Shown here piece after piece: positions 13,301 to 28,300 of a stretch of 64,000 bases of DNA (positions are counted from its first letter, which is position 1; the number at the start of each line of letters is the position of its first letter). The DNA comes from Nemertoderma westbladi (Eukaryota > Xenacoelomorpha > Nemertodermatida > Nemertodermatidae). Under the pieces are notes generated by a model that was not told the DNA's origin, made no database searches, and saw nothing but the letters and a program-made list of their open reading frames with translations. Location: positions 1 through 64,000 of the forward strand of contig JAUCBJ010003201.1 of NCBI GenBank assembly GCA_032718475.1, given 5' to 3'. Made by a program: the position numbers and the translations under genes.

Positions 13301-16300
13301 TTAGATGGAGCTGTAGTTAGTACGTAGTACGTATTCTATGTGGGAGGGGACATGTTAGATGTAGCTGTAGTTAGTACGTATTCTATGTGGGAGGAGACAT
13401 GTTAGATGTAGCTGTAGTTAGTACGTATTCTATGTGGGAGGAGACATGTTAGATGTAGCTGTAGTTAGTACGTATTCTATGTGGGAGGGGACATGTTAGA
13501 TGGAGCTGTAGTTAGTACGTAGTACGTATTCTATGTGGGAGGGGACATGTTAGATGTAGCTGTAGTTAGTACGTATTCTATGTGGGAGGGGACATGTTAG
13601 ATGTAGCTGTAGTTAGTACGTAGTACGTATTCTATGTGGGAGGGGACATGTTAGATGTAGCTGTAGTTAGTACGTATTCTATGTGGGAGGGGACATGTTA
13701 GATGTAGCTGTTGTTAGTAAGTATTCTATATGGGAGGGGACATGTTAGATGTAGCTGTAGTTAGTACGTATTCTATGTGGGAGGGGACATGTTAGATGTA
13801 GCTGTAGTTAGTACGTATTCTATATGGGAGGGGACATGTTAGATGTAGCTGTAGTTACTAAGTATTCTATATGGGAGGGGACATGTTAGATGTAGCTGTA
13901 GTTACTAAGTATTCTATATGGGAGGGGACATGTTAGATGTAGCTGTAGTTACTACGTATTCTATGTGGGAGGGGACATGTTAGATGTAGCTGTTGTTAGT
14001 ACGTAGTACGTATTCTATGTGGGAGGGGACATGTTAGATGTAGCTGTAGTTAGTACGTATTCAATATGGGAGAGGACATGTTAGATGTAGCTGTAGTTAG
14101 TACGTATTCTATGTGGGAGGGGACATGTTAGATGTAGCTGTTGTTAGTACGTAGTACGTATTCTATGTGGGAGGGGACATGTTAGATGTAGCTGTAGTTA
14201 GTACGTATTCTATGTGGGAGGGGACATGTTAGATGTAGCTGTTGTTAGTACGTAGTACGTATTCTATGTGGGAGGGGACATGTTAGATGTAGCTGTAGTT
14301 AGTACGTAGTACGTATTCTATGTGGGAGGGGACATGTTAGATGTAGCTGTAGTTACTACGTATTCTATGTGGGAGGGGACATGTTAGATGTAGCTGTAGT
14401 TACTACGTATTCTATGTGGGAGGGGACATGTTAGATGTAGCTGTAGTTAGTACGTATTCAATATGGGAGAGGACATGTTAGATGTAGCTGTAGTTAGTAC
14501 GTATTCTATGTGGGAGGGGACATGTTAGATGTAGCTGTAGTTAGTACGTAGTACGTATTCTATGTGGGAGGGGACATGTTAGATGTAGCTGTAGTTACTA
14601 CGTATTCTATGTGGGAGGGGACATGTTAGATGTAGCTGTAGTTAGTACGTATTCTATGTGGGAGGGGACATGTTAGATGTAGCTGTAGTTAGTACGTATT
14701 CTATGTGGGAGGGGACATGTTAGATGTAGCTGTAGTTAGTACGTATTCTATGTGGGAGGGGACATGTTAGATGTAGCTGTGTTAGTACGTAGTACGTATT
14801 CTATGTGGGAGGGGACATGTTAGATGTAGCTGTAGTTAGTACGTATTCTATGTGGGAGGGGACATGTTAGATGTAGCTGTAGTTAGTACGTATTCTATGT
14901 GGGAGGGGACATGTTAGATGTAGCTGTAGTTAGTACGTAGTACGTATTCTATGTGGGAGGGGACATGTTAGATGTAGCTGTAGTTAGTACGTATTCTATG
15001 TGGGAGGGGACATGTTAGATGTAGCTGTAGTTAGTACGTATTCTATGTGGGAGGGGACATGTTAGATGTAGCTGTAGTTAGTACGTATTCTATGTGGGAG
15101 GGGACATGTTAGATGTAGCTGTAGTTACGTACGTATTCTATGTGGGAGGGGACATGTTAGATGTAGCTGTAGTTAGTACGTATTCTATGTGGGAGGGGAC
15201 ATGTTAGATGTAGCTGTAGTTACTACGTATTCTATGTGGGAGGGGACATGTTAGATGTAGCTGTAGTTAGTACGTAGTAAGTATTCTATGTGGGAGGGGA
15301 CATGTTAGATGTAGCTGTAGTTACTACGTATTCTATGTGGGAGGGGACATGTTAGATGTAGCTGTAGTTAGTACGTATTCTATGTGGGAGGGGACATGTT
15401 AGATGTAGCTGTAGTTAGTACGTATTCTATGTGGGTGGGGACATGTTAGATGTAGCTGTAGTTACTACGTATTCTATGTGGGAGGGGACATGTTAGATGT
15501 AGCTGTAGTTACTACGTATTCTATGTGGGAGGGGACATGTTAGATGTAGCTGTAGTTAGTACGTAGTAAGTATTCTATGTGGGAGGGGACATGTTAGATG
15601 TAGCTGTTGTTAGTAAGTATTCTATGTGGGAGGGGACATGTTAGATGTAGCTGTAGTTAGTACGTATTCTATGTGGGAGGGGACATGTTAGATGTAGCTG
15701 TAGTTACTACGTATTCTATGTGGGAGGGGACATGTTAGATGTAGCTGTAGTTAGTACGTAGTAAGTATTCTATGTGGGAGGGGACATGTTAGATGTAGCT
15801 GTTGTTAGTAAGTATTCTATGTGGGAGGGGACATGTTAGATGTAGCTGTAGTTAGTACGTATTCTATGTGGGAGGGGACATGTTAGATGTAGCTGTAGTT
15901 ACTACGTATTCTATGTGGGAGGGGACATGTTAGATGTAGCTGTAGTTAGTACGTAGTAAGTATTCTATGTGGGAGGGGACATGTTAGATGTAGCTGTTGT
16001 TAGTACGTATTCTATGTGGGAGGGGACATGTTAGATGTAGCTGTAGTTACTACGTATTCTATGTGGGAGGGGACATGTTAGATGTAGCTGTAGTTACTAC
16101 GTATTCTATGTGGGAGGGGACATGTTAGATGTAGCTGTAGTTAGTACGTATTCTATGTGGGAGGGGACATGTTAGATGTAGCTGTAGTTAGTACGTATTC
16201 TATGTGGGAGGGGACATGTTAGATGTAGCTGTGTTAGTACGTAGTACGTATTCTATGTGGGAGGGGACATGTTAGATGTAGCTGTAGTTAGTACGTATTC

Positions 16301-19300
16301 TATGTGGGAGGGGACATGTTAGATGTAGCTGTTGTTAGTACGTAGTACGTATTCTATGTGGGAGGGGACATGTTAGATGTAGCTGTAGTTAGTACGTAGT
16401 ACGTATTCTATGTGGGAGGGGACATGTTAGATGTAGCTGTAGTTACTACGTATTCTATGTGGGAGGGGACATGTTAGATGTAGCTGTAGTTACTACGTAT
16501 TCTATGTGGGAGGGGACATGTTAGATGTAGCTGTAGTTAGTACGTATTCTATATGGGAGAGGACATGTTAGATGTAGCTGTAGTTAGTACGTATTCTATG
16601 TGGGAGGGGACATGTTAGATGTAGCTGTAGTTAGTACGTAGTACGTATTCTATGTGGGAGGGGACATGTTAGATGTAGCTGTAGTTACTACGTATTCTAT
16701 GTGGGAGGGGACATGTTAGATGTAGCTGTAGTTACTACGTATTCTATGTGGGAGGGGACATGTTAGATGTAGCTGTAGTTAGTACGTATTCAATATGGGA
16801 GAGGACATGTTAGATGTAGCTGTAGTTAGTACGTATTCTATGTGGGAGGGGACATGTTAGATGTAGCTGTTGTTAGTACGTAGTACGTATTCTATGTGGG
16901 AGGGGACATGTTAGATGTAGCTGTAGTTAGTACGTATTCTATGTGGGAGGGGACATGTTAGATGTAGCTGTAGTTAGTACGTATTCTATGTGGGAGGGGA
17001 CATGTTAGATGTAGCTGTAGTTAGTACGTGTAGTATTCTATGTGGGAGGGGACATGTTAGATGTAGCTGTAGTTAGTTAGTACGTATTCTATGTGGGAGG
17101 GGACATGTTAGATGTAGCTGTAGTTAGCTACGTATTCTATGTGGGAGGGGACATGTTAGATGTAGCTGTAGTTAGTACGTATTCTATGTGGGAGGGGACA
17201 TGTTAGATGTAGCTGTAGTTACTACGTATTCTATGTGGGAGGGGACATGTTAGATGTAGCTGTAGTTAGTAAGTATTCTATGTGGGAGGGGACATGTTAG
17301 ATGTAGCTGTAGTTAGTACGTATTCTATGTGGGAGGGGACATGTTAGATGTAGCTGTAGTTAGTACGTAGTAAGTATTCTATGTGGGAGGGGACATGTTA
17401 GATGTAGCTGTAGTTACTACGTATTCTATGTGGGAGGGGACATGTTAGATGTAGCTGTAGTTAGTAAGTATTCTATGTGGGAGGGGACATGTTAGATGTA
17501 GCTGTAGTTAGTACGTATTCTATATGGGTGGGGACATGTTAGATGTAGCTGTAGTTACTACGTATTCTATGTGGGAGGGGACATGTTAGATGTAGCTGTA
17601 GTTACTACGTATTCTATGTGGGAGGGGACATGTTAGATGTAGCTGTAGTTAGTACGTAGTAAGTATTCTATGTGGGAGGGGACATGTTAGATGTAGCTGT
17701 TGTTAGTAAGTATTCTATGTGGGAGGGGACATGTTAGATGTAGCTGTAGTTAGTACGTATTCTATGTGGGAGGGGACATGTTAGATGTAGCTGTAGTTAC
17801 TACGTATTCTATGTGGGAGGGGACATGTTAGATGTAGCTGTTGTAGTTAGTACGTAGTAAGTATTCTATGTGGGAGGGGACATGTTATATGTAGCTGTTG
17901 TTAGTAAGTATTCTATGTGGGAGGGGACATGTTAGATGTAGCTGTAGTTACTACGTATTCTATGTGGGAGGGGACATGTTAGATGTAGCTGTAGTTACTA
18001 CGTATTCTATGTGGGAGGGGACATGTTAGATGTAGCTGTAGTTAGTACGTAGTAAGTATTCTATGTGGGAGGGGACATGTTAGATGTAGCTGTTGTTAGT
18101 AAGTATTCTATGTGGGAGGGGACATGTTAGATGTAGCTGTAGTTACTACGTATTCTATGTGGGAGGGGACATGTTAGATGTAGCTGTAGTTACTACGTAT
18201 TCTATGTGGGAGGGGACATGTTAGATGTAGCTGTAGTTAGTACGTAGTAAGTATTCTATGTGGGAGGGGACATGTTAGATGTAGCTGTTGTTAGTAAGTA
18301 TTCTATGTGGGAGGGGACATGTTAGATGTAGCTGTTGTTAGTAAGTATTCTATGTGGGAGGGGACATGTTAGATGTAGCTGTAGTTAGTACATAGTAAGT
18401 ATTCTATGTGGGAGGGGACATGTTAGATGTAGCTGTAGTTAGTACGTAGTACGTATTCTATGTGGGAGGGGACATGTTAGATGTAGCTGTAGTTAGTACG
18501 TATTCTATGTGGGAGGGGACATGTTAGATGTAGCTGTAGTTAGTACGTATTCTATGTGGGAGGAGACATGTTAGATGTAGCTGTAGTTAGTACGTATTCT
18601 ATATGGGAGGGGACATGTTAGATGTAGCTGTAGTTACTACGTATTCTATGTGGGAGGGGACATGTTAGATGTAGCTGTAGTTAGTACGTATTCTATGTGG
18701 GAGGGGACATGTTAGATGTAGCTGTAGTTAGTACGTAGTAAGTATTCTATGTGGGAGGGGACATGTTAGATGTAGCTGTAGTTAGTACGTATTCTATGTG
18801 GGAGGGGACATGTTAGATGTAGCTGTAGTTAGTACGTAGTAAGTATTCTATGTGGGAGGGGACATGTTAGATGTAGCTGTAGTTAGTACGTATTCTATGT
18901 GGCAGGGGACATGTTAGATGTAGCTGTTGTTAGTAAGTATTCTATGTGGGAGGGGACATGTTAGATGTAGCTGTAGTTAGTACGTGTAAGTATTCTATGT
19001 GGGAGGGGACATGTTAGATGTAGCTGTAGTTACTACGTATTCTATGTGGGAGGGGACATGTTAGATGTAGCTGTTGTTAGTAAGTATTCTATGTGGGAGG
19101 GGACATGTTAGATGTAGCTGTAGTTAGTACGTGTAAGTATTCTATGTGGGAGGGGACATGTTAGATGTAGCTGTAGTTACTACGTATTCTATGTGGGAGG
19201 GGACATGTTAGATGTAGCTGTAGTTAGTAAGTATTCTATGTGGGAGGGGACATGTTAGATGTAGCTGTAGTTAGTACGTATTCTATGTGGGAGGGGACAT

Positions 19301-22300
19301 GTTAGATGTAGCTGTTGTTAGTACGTAGCACGTATTCTATGTGGGAGGGGACATGTTAGATGTAGCTGTAGTTAGTACGTAGTACGTATTCTATGTGGGA
19401 GGGGACATGTTAGATGTAGCTGTAGTTACTACGTATTCTATGTGGGAGGGGACATGTTAGATGTAGCTGTAGTTACTACGTATTCTATGTGGGAGGGGAC
19501 ATGTTAGATGTAGCTGTAGTTAGTACGTATTCAATATGGGAGAGGACATGTTAGATGTAGCTGTAGTTAGTACGTATTCTATGTGGGAGGGGACATGTTA
19601 GATGTAGCTGTTGTTAGTACGTAGTACGTATTCTATGTGGGAGGGGACATGTTAGATGTAGCTGTAGTTAGTACGTAGTACGTATTCTATGTGGGAGGGG
19701 ACATGTTAGATGTAGCTGTAGTTACTACGTATTCTATGTGGGAGGGGACATGTTAGATGTAGCTGTAGTTACTACGTATTCTATGTGGGAGGGGACATGT
19801 TAGATGTAGCTGTAGTTAGTACGTATTCAATATGGGAGAGGACATGTTAGATGTAGCTGTAGTTAGTACGTATTCTATGTAGGAGGGGACATGTTAGATG
19901 TAGCTGTTGTTAGTACGTAGTACGTATTCTATGTGGGAGGGGACATGTTAGATGTAGCTGTAGTTAGTACGTATTCTATGTGGGAGGGGACATGTTAGAT
20001 GTAGCTGTAGTTAGTACGTATTCTATGTGGGAGGGGACATGTTAGATGTAGCTGTAGTTAGTACGTAGTACGTATTCTATGTGGGAGGGGACATGTTAGA
20101 TGTAGCTGTAGTTAGTACGTATTCTATGTGGGAGGGGACATGTTAGATGTAGCTGTAGTTACTACGTATTCTATGTGGGAGGGGACATGTTAGATGTAGC
20201 TGTAGTTAGTACGTATTCTATGTGGGAGGGGACATGTTAGATGTAGCTGTAGTTAGTACGTATTCTATGTGGGAGGGGACATGTTAGATGTAGCTGTAGT
20301 TAGTACGTAGTACGTATTCTATGTGGGAGGGGACATGTTAGATGTAGCTGTAGTTAGTACGTATTCTATGTGGGAGGGGACATGTTAGATGTAGCTGTAG
20401 TTACTACGTATTCTATGTGGGAGGGGACATGTTAGATGTAGCTGTAGTTAGTAAGTATTCTATGTGGGAGGGGACATGTTAGATGTAGCTGTAGTTACTA
20501 CGTATTCTATGTGGGAGGGGACATGTTAGATGTAGCTGTAGTTAGTACGTAGTAAGTATTCTATGTGGGAGGGGACATGTTAGATGTAGCTGTAGTTACT
20601 ACGTATTCTATGTGGGAGGGGACATGTTAGATGTAGCTGTAGTTAGTAAGTATTCTATGTGGGAGGGGACATGTTAGATGTAGCTGTAGTTAGTACGTAT
20701 TCTATATGGGTGGGGACATGTTAGATGTAGCTGTAGTTACTACGTATTCTATGTGGGAGGGGACATGTTAGATGTAGCTGTAGTTACTACGTATTCTATG
20801 TGGGAGGGGACATGTTAGATGTAGCTGTAGTTAGTACGTAGTAAGTATTCTATGTGGGAGGGAACATGTTAGATGTAGCTGTTGTTAGTAAGTATTCTAT
20901 GTGGGAGGGGACATGTTAGATGTAGCTGTAGTTAGTACGTATTCTATGTGGGAGGGGACATGTTAGATGTAGCTGTAGTTACTACGTATTCTATGTGGGA
21001 GGGGACATGTTAGATGTAGCTGTTGTAGTTAGTACGTAGTAAGTATTCTATGTGGGAGGGGACATGTTATATGTAGCTGTTGTTAGTAAGTATTCTATGT
21101 GGGAGGGGACATGTTAGATGTAGCTGTAGTTACTACGTATTCTATGTGGGAGGGGACATGTTAGATGTAGCTGTAGTTACTACGTATTCTATGTGGGAGG
21201 GGACATGTTAGATGTAGCTGTAGTTAGTACGTAGTAAGTATTCTATGTGGGAGGGGACATGTTAGATGTAGCTGTTGTTAGTAAGTATTCTATGTGGGAG
21301 GGGACATGTTAGATGTAGCTGTAGTTACTACGTATTCTATGTGGGAGGGGACATGTTAGATGTAGCTGTAGTTACTACGTATTCTATGTGGGAGGGGACA
21401 TGTTAGATGTAGCTGTAGTTAGTACGTAGTAAGTATTCTATGTGGGAGGGGACATGTTAGATGTAGCTGTTGTTAGTAAGTATTCTATGTGGGAGGGGAC
21501 ATGTTAGATGTAGCTGTTGTTAGTAAGTATTCTATGTGGGAGGGGACATGTTAGATGTAGCTGTAGTTAGTACATAGTAAGTATTCTATGTGGGAGGGGA
21601 CATGTTAGATGTAGCTGTAGTTAGTACATAGTAAGTATTCTATGTGGGAGGGGACATGTTAGATGTAGCTGTAGTTAGTACGTATTCTATATGGGAGGGG
21701 ACATGTTAGATGTAGCTGTAGTTACTACGTATTCTATGTGGGAGGGGACATGTTAGATGTAGCTGTAGTTAGTACGTATTCTATGTGGGAGGGGACATGT
21801 TAGATGTAGCTGTAGTTAGTACGTAGTAAGTATTCTATGTGGGAGGGGACATGTTAGATGTAGCTGTAGTTAGTACGTATTCTATGTGGGAGGGGACATG
21901 TTAGATGTAGCTGTAGTTAGTACGTAGTAAGTATTCTATGTGGGAGGGGACATGTTAGATGTAGCTGTAGTTAGTACGTATTCTATGTGGCAGGGGACAT
22001 GTTAGATGTAGCTGTTGTTAGTAAGTATTCTATGTGGGAGGGGACATGTTAGATGTAGCTGTAGTTAGTACGTGTAAGTATTCTATGTGGGAGGGGACAT
22101 GTTAGATGTAGCTGTAGTTACTACGTATTCTATGTGGGAGGGGACATGTTAGATGTAGCTGTAGTTAGTAAGTATTCTATGTGGGAGGGGACATGTTAGA
22201 TGTAGCTGTAGTTAGTACGTGTAGTATTCTATGTGGGAGGGGACATGTTAGATGTAGCTGTAGTTACTACGTATTCTATGTGGGAGGGGACATGTTAGAT

Positions 22301-25300
22301 GTAGCTGTAGTTAGTACGTATTCTATGTGGGAGGGGACATGTTAGATGTAGCTGTAGTTAGTACGGGTATTCTATGTGGGAGGGGACATGTTAGATGTAG
22401 CTGTAGTTACTACGTATTCTATGTGGGAGGGGACATGTTAGATGTAGCTGTAGTTAGTACGTATTCTATGTGGGAGGGGACATGTTAGATGTAGCTGTAG
22501 TTAGTACGTAGTAAGTATTCTATGTGGGAGGGGACATGTTAGATGTAGCTGTAGTTAGTACGTATTCTATGTGGCAGGGGACATGTTAGATGTAGCTGTT
22601 GTTAGTAAGTATTCTATGTGGGAGGGGACATGTTAGATGTAGCTGTAGTTAGTACGTGTAAGTATTCTATGTGGGAGGGGACATGTTAGATGTAGCTGTA
22701 GTTACTACGTATTCTATGTGGGAGGGGACATGTTAGATGTAGCTGTAGTTAGTACGTATTCTATGTGGGAGGGGACATGTTAGATGTAGCTGTAGTTAGT
22801 ACGTAGTATTCTATGTGGGAGGGGACATGTTAGATGTAGCTGTAGTTAGTACGTGTAGTATTCTATGTGGGAGGGGACATGTTAGATGTAGCTGTAGTTA
22901 CGTACGTATTCTATGTGGGAGGGGACATGTTAGATGTAGCTGTAGTTAGTACGTAGTAAGTATTCTATGTGGGAGGGGACATGTTAGATGTAGCTGTAGT
23001 TAGTACGTATTCTATGTGGGAGGGGACATGTTAGATGTAGCTGTAGTTAGTAAGTATTCTATGTGGGAGGGGACATGTTAGATGTAGCTGTAGTTAGTAC
23101 GTGTAAGTATTCTATGTGGGAGGGGACATGTTAGATGTAGCTGTAGTTAGTACGTATTCTATGTGGGAGGGGACATGTTAGATGTAGCTGTAGTTAGTAC
23201 TAAGTATTCTATGTGGGAGGGGACATGTTAGATGTAGCTGTAGTTAGTACGTATTCTATGTGGGAGGGGACATGTTAGATGTAGCTGTAGTTAGTACGTA
23301 TTCTATGTGGGATGGGACATGTTAGATGTAGCTGTAGTTACTACGTATTCTATGTGGGAGGGGACATGTTAGATGTAGCTGTAGTTACTACGTATTCTAT
23401 GTGGGAGGGGACATGTTAGATGTAGCTGTAGTTAGTACGTATTCTATGTGGGAGGGGACATGTTAGATGTAGCTGTTGTTAGTAAGTATTCTATGTGGGA
23501 GGGGACATGTTAGATGTAGCTGTAGTTACTACGTATTCTATGTGGGAGGGGACATGTTAGATGTAGCTGTAGTTAGTACGTAGTAAGTCTTCTATGTGGG
23601 AGGGGACATGTTAGATGTAGCTGTAGTTAGTACGTATTCTATGTGGGAGGGGACATGTTAGATGTAGCTGTTGTTAGTAAGTATTCTATGTGGGAGGGGA
23701 CATGTTAGATGTAGCTGTAGTTAGTACGTGTAAGTATTCTATGTGGGAGGGGACATGTTAGATGTAGCTGTAGTTACTACGTATTCTATGTGGGAGGGGA
23801 CATGTTAGATGTAGCTGTAGTTAGTAAGTATTCTATGTGGGAGGGGACATGTTAGATGTAGCTGTTGTTAGTAAGTATTCTATGTGGGAGGGGACATGTT
23901 AGATGTAGCTGTAGTTAGTACGTGTAAGTATTCTATGTGGGAGGGGACATGTTAGATGTAGCTGTAGTTACTACGTATTCTATGTGGGAGGGGACATGTT
24001 AGATGTAGCTGTAGTTAGTACGTATTCTATGTGGGAGGGGACATGTTAGATGTAGCTGTTGTTAGTAAGTATTCTATGTGGGAGGGGACATGTTAGATGT
24101 AGCTGTAGTTACTACGTATTCTATGTGGGAGGGGACATGTTAGATGTAGCTGTAGTTAGTAAGTATTCTATGTGGGAGGGGACATGTTAGATGTAGCTGT
24201 AGTTAGTACGTAGTAAGTATTCTATGTGGGAGGGGACATGTTAGATGTAGCTGTAGTTAGTAAGTATTCTATGTGGGAGGGGACATGTTAGATGTAGCTG
24301 TAGTTAGTAAGTATTCTATGTGGGAGGGGACATGTTAGATGTAGCTGTAGTTAGTACGTATTCTATGTGGGAGGGGACATGTTAGATGTAGCTGTAGTTA
24401 GTACGTATTCTATGTGGGAGGGGACATGTTAGATGTAGCTGTAGTTAGTACGTATTCTATGTGGGAGGGGACATGTTAGATGTAGCTGTAGTTAGTACGT
24501 ATTCTATGTGGGAGGGGACATGTTAGATGTAGCTGTAGTTAGTACGTAGTAAGTATTCTATGTGGGAGGGGACATGTTAGATGTAGCTGTAGTTAGTACG
24601 TATTCTATGTGGGAGGGGACATGTTAGATGTAGCTGTAGTTAGTACGTAGTAAGTATTCTATGTGGGAGGGGACATGTTAGATGTAGCTGTAGTTAGTAC
24701 GTATTCTATGTGGGAGGGGACATGTTAGATGTAGCTGTAGTTAGTACGTAGTAAGTATTCTATGTGGGAGGGGACATGTTAGATGTAGCTGTAGTTAGTA
24801 CGTATTCTATGTGGGAGGGGACATGTTAGATGTAGCTGTAGTTAGTACGTATTCTATGTGGGAGGGGACATGTTAGATGTAGCTGTAGTTAGTACGTATT
24901 CTATGTGGGAGGGGACATGTTTGATGTGGCTGTAGTTAGTACGTAGTACGTATTCTATGTGGGAGGGGACATGTTAGATGTAGCTGTAGTTACTACGTAT
25001 TCTATGTGGGAGGGGACATGTTAGATGTAGCTGTAGTTAGTACGTATTCTATGTGGGAGGGGACATGTTAGATGTAGCTGTAGTTAGTACGTATTCTATG
25101 TGGGAGGGGACATGTTAGATGTGGCTGTAGTTAGTACGTAGTACGTATTCTATGTGGGAGGGGACATTTTAGATGTAGCTGTAGTTACTACGTATTCTAT
25201 GTGGGAGGGGACATGTTGGATGTAGCTGTAGTTAGTACGTATTCTATGTGGGAGGGGACATGTTAGATGTAGCTGTAGTTAGTACGTAGTACGTATTCTA

Positions 25301-28300
25301 TGTGGGAGGGGACATGTTAGATGTAGCTGTAGTTACTACGTATTCTATGTGGGAGGGGACATGTTAGATGTAGCTGTAGTTAGTACGTATTCTATGTGGG
25401 AGGGGACATGTTAGATGTAGCTGTAGTTAGTACGTAGTACGTATTCTATGTGGGAGGGGACATGTTAGATGTAGCTGTAGTTAGTACGTATTCTATGTGG
25501 GAGGAGACATGTTAGATGTAGCTGTAGTTAGTACGTATTCTATGTGGGAGGAGACATGTTAGATGTAGCTGTAGTTACTACGTATTCTATGTGGGAGGGG
25601 ACATGTTAGATGTAGCTGTAGTTACTACGTATTCTATGTGGGAGGGGACATGTTAGATGTAGCTGTAGTTACTACGTATTCTATGTGGGAGGGGACATGT
25701 TAGATGTAGCTGTAGTTAGTACGTATTCAATATGGGAGAGGACATGTTAGATGTAGCTGTAGTTAGTACGTATTCTATGTGGGAGGGGACATGTTAGATG
25801 TAGCTGTTGTTAGTACGTAGTACGTATTCTATGTGGGAGGGGACATATTAGATGTAGCTGTAGTTAGTACGTATTCTATGTGGGAGGGGACATGTTAGAT
25901 GTAGCTGTAGTTAGTACGTATTCTATGTGGGAGGGGACATGTTAGATGTAGCTGTAGTTAGTACGTATTCTATGTGGGAGGGGACATGTTAGATGTAGCT
26001 GTAGTTAGTACGTATTCTATATGGGTGGGGACATGTTAGATGTAGCTGTAGTTACTACGTATTCTATGTGGGAGGGGACATGTTAGATGTAGCTGTAGTT
26101 ACTACGTATTCTATGTGGGAGGGGACATGTTAGATGTAGCTGTAGTTAGTACGTAGTAAGTATTCTATGTGGGAGGGGTCATGTTAGATGTAGCTGTTGT
26201 TAGTAAGTATTCTATGTGGGAGGGGACATGTTAGATGTAGCTGTAGTTAGTACGTATTCTATGTGGGAGGGGACATGTTAGATGTAGCTGTAGTTACTAC
26301 GTATTCTATGTGGGAGGGGACATGTTAGATGTAGCTGTAGTTAGTACGTAGTAAGTATTCTATGTGGGAGGGGACATGTTATATGTAGCTGTTGTTAGTA
26401 AGTATTCTATGTGGGAGGGGACATGTTAGATGTAGCTGTAGTTACTACGTATTCTATGTGGGAGGGGACATGTTAGATGTAGCTGTAGTTACTACGTATT
26501 CTATGTGGGAGGGGAGGGGACATGTTAGATGTAGCTGTAGTTAGTACGTAGTAAGTATTCTATGTGGGAGGGGACATGTTAGATGTAGCTGTTGTTAGTA
26601 AGTATTCTATGTGGGAGGGGACATGTTAGATGTAGCTGTAGTTACTACGTATTCTATGTGGGAGGGGACATGTTAGATGTAGCTGTAGTTACTACGTATT
26701 CTATGTGGGAGGGGACATGTTAGATGTAGCTGTAGTTAGTACGTAGTAAGTATTCTATGTGGGAGGAGGACATGTTAGATGTAGCTGTTGTTAGTAAGTA
26801 TTCTATGTGGGAGGGGACATGTTAGATGTAGCTGTTGTTAGTAAGTATTCTATGTGGGAGGGGACATGTTAGATGTAGCTGTAGTTAGTACATAGTAAGT
26901 ATTCTATGTGGGAGGGGACATGTTAGATGTAGCTGTAGTTAGTACATAGTAAGTATTCTATGTGGGAGGGGACATGTTAGATGTAGCTGTAGTTAGTACG
27001 TATTCTATATGGGAGGGGACATGTTAGATGTAGCTGTTGTTAGTAAGTATTCTATGTGGGAGGGGACATGTTAGATGTAGCTGTAGTTACTACGTATTCT
27101 ATGTGGGAGGGGACATGTTAGATGTAGCTGTAGTTAGTACGTATTCTATGTGGGAGGGGACATGTTAGATGTAGCTGTAGTTAGTACGTAGTAAGTATTC
27201 TATGTGGGAGGGGACATGTTAGATGTAGCTGTAGTTAGTACGTATTCTATGTGGGAGGGGACATGTTAGATGTAGCTGTAGTTAGTACGTAGTAAGTATT
27301 CTATGTGGGAGGGGACATGTTAGATGTAGCTGTAGTTAGTACGTATTCTATGTGGCAGGGGACATGTTAGATGTAGCTGTTGTTAGTAAGTATTCTATGT
27401 GGGAGGGGACATGTTAGATGTAGCTGTAGTTAGTACGTGTAAGTATTCTATGTGGGAGGGGACATGTTAGATGTAGCTGTTGTTAGTAAGTATTCTATGT
27501 GGGAGGGGACATGTTAGATGTAGCTGTAGTTACTACGTATTCTATATGGGAGGGGACATGTTAGATGTAGCTGTAGTTAGTACGTATTCTATGTGGGATT
27601 GGACATGTTAGATGTAGCTGTAGTTACTACGTATTCTATATGGGAGGGGACATGTTAGATGTAGCTGTAGTTACTACGTATTCTATATGGGAGGGGACAT
27701 GTTAGATGTAGCTGTAGTTAGTACGTATTCTATGTGGGAGGGGACATGTTAGATGTAGCTGTTGTTAGTAAGTATTCTATGTGGGAGGGGACATGTTAGA
27801 TGTAGCTGTAGTTACTACGTATTCTATGTGGGAGGGGACATGTTAGATGTAGCTGTAGTTAGTACGTAGTAAGTCTTCTATGTGGGAGGGGACATGTAAG
27901 ATGTAGCTGTAGTTAGTACGTATTCTATGTGGGAGGGGACATGTTAGATGTAGCTGTTGTTAGTAAGTATTCTATGTGGGAGGGGACATGTTAGATGTAG
28001 CTGTAGTTAGTACGTGTAAGTATTCTATGTGGGAGGGGACATGTTAGATGTAGCTGTAGTTACTACGTATTCTATGTGGGAGGGGACATGTTAGATGTAG
28101 CTGTAGTTAGTAAGTATTCTATGTGGGAGGGGACATGTTAGATGTAGCTGTTGTTAGTAAGTATTCTATGTGGGAGGGGACATGTTAGATGTAGCTGTAG
28201 TTAGTACGTGTAAGTATTCTATGTGGGAGGGGACATGTTAGATGTAGCTGTAGTTACTACGTATTCTATGTGGGAGGGGACATGTTAGATGTAGCTGTAG

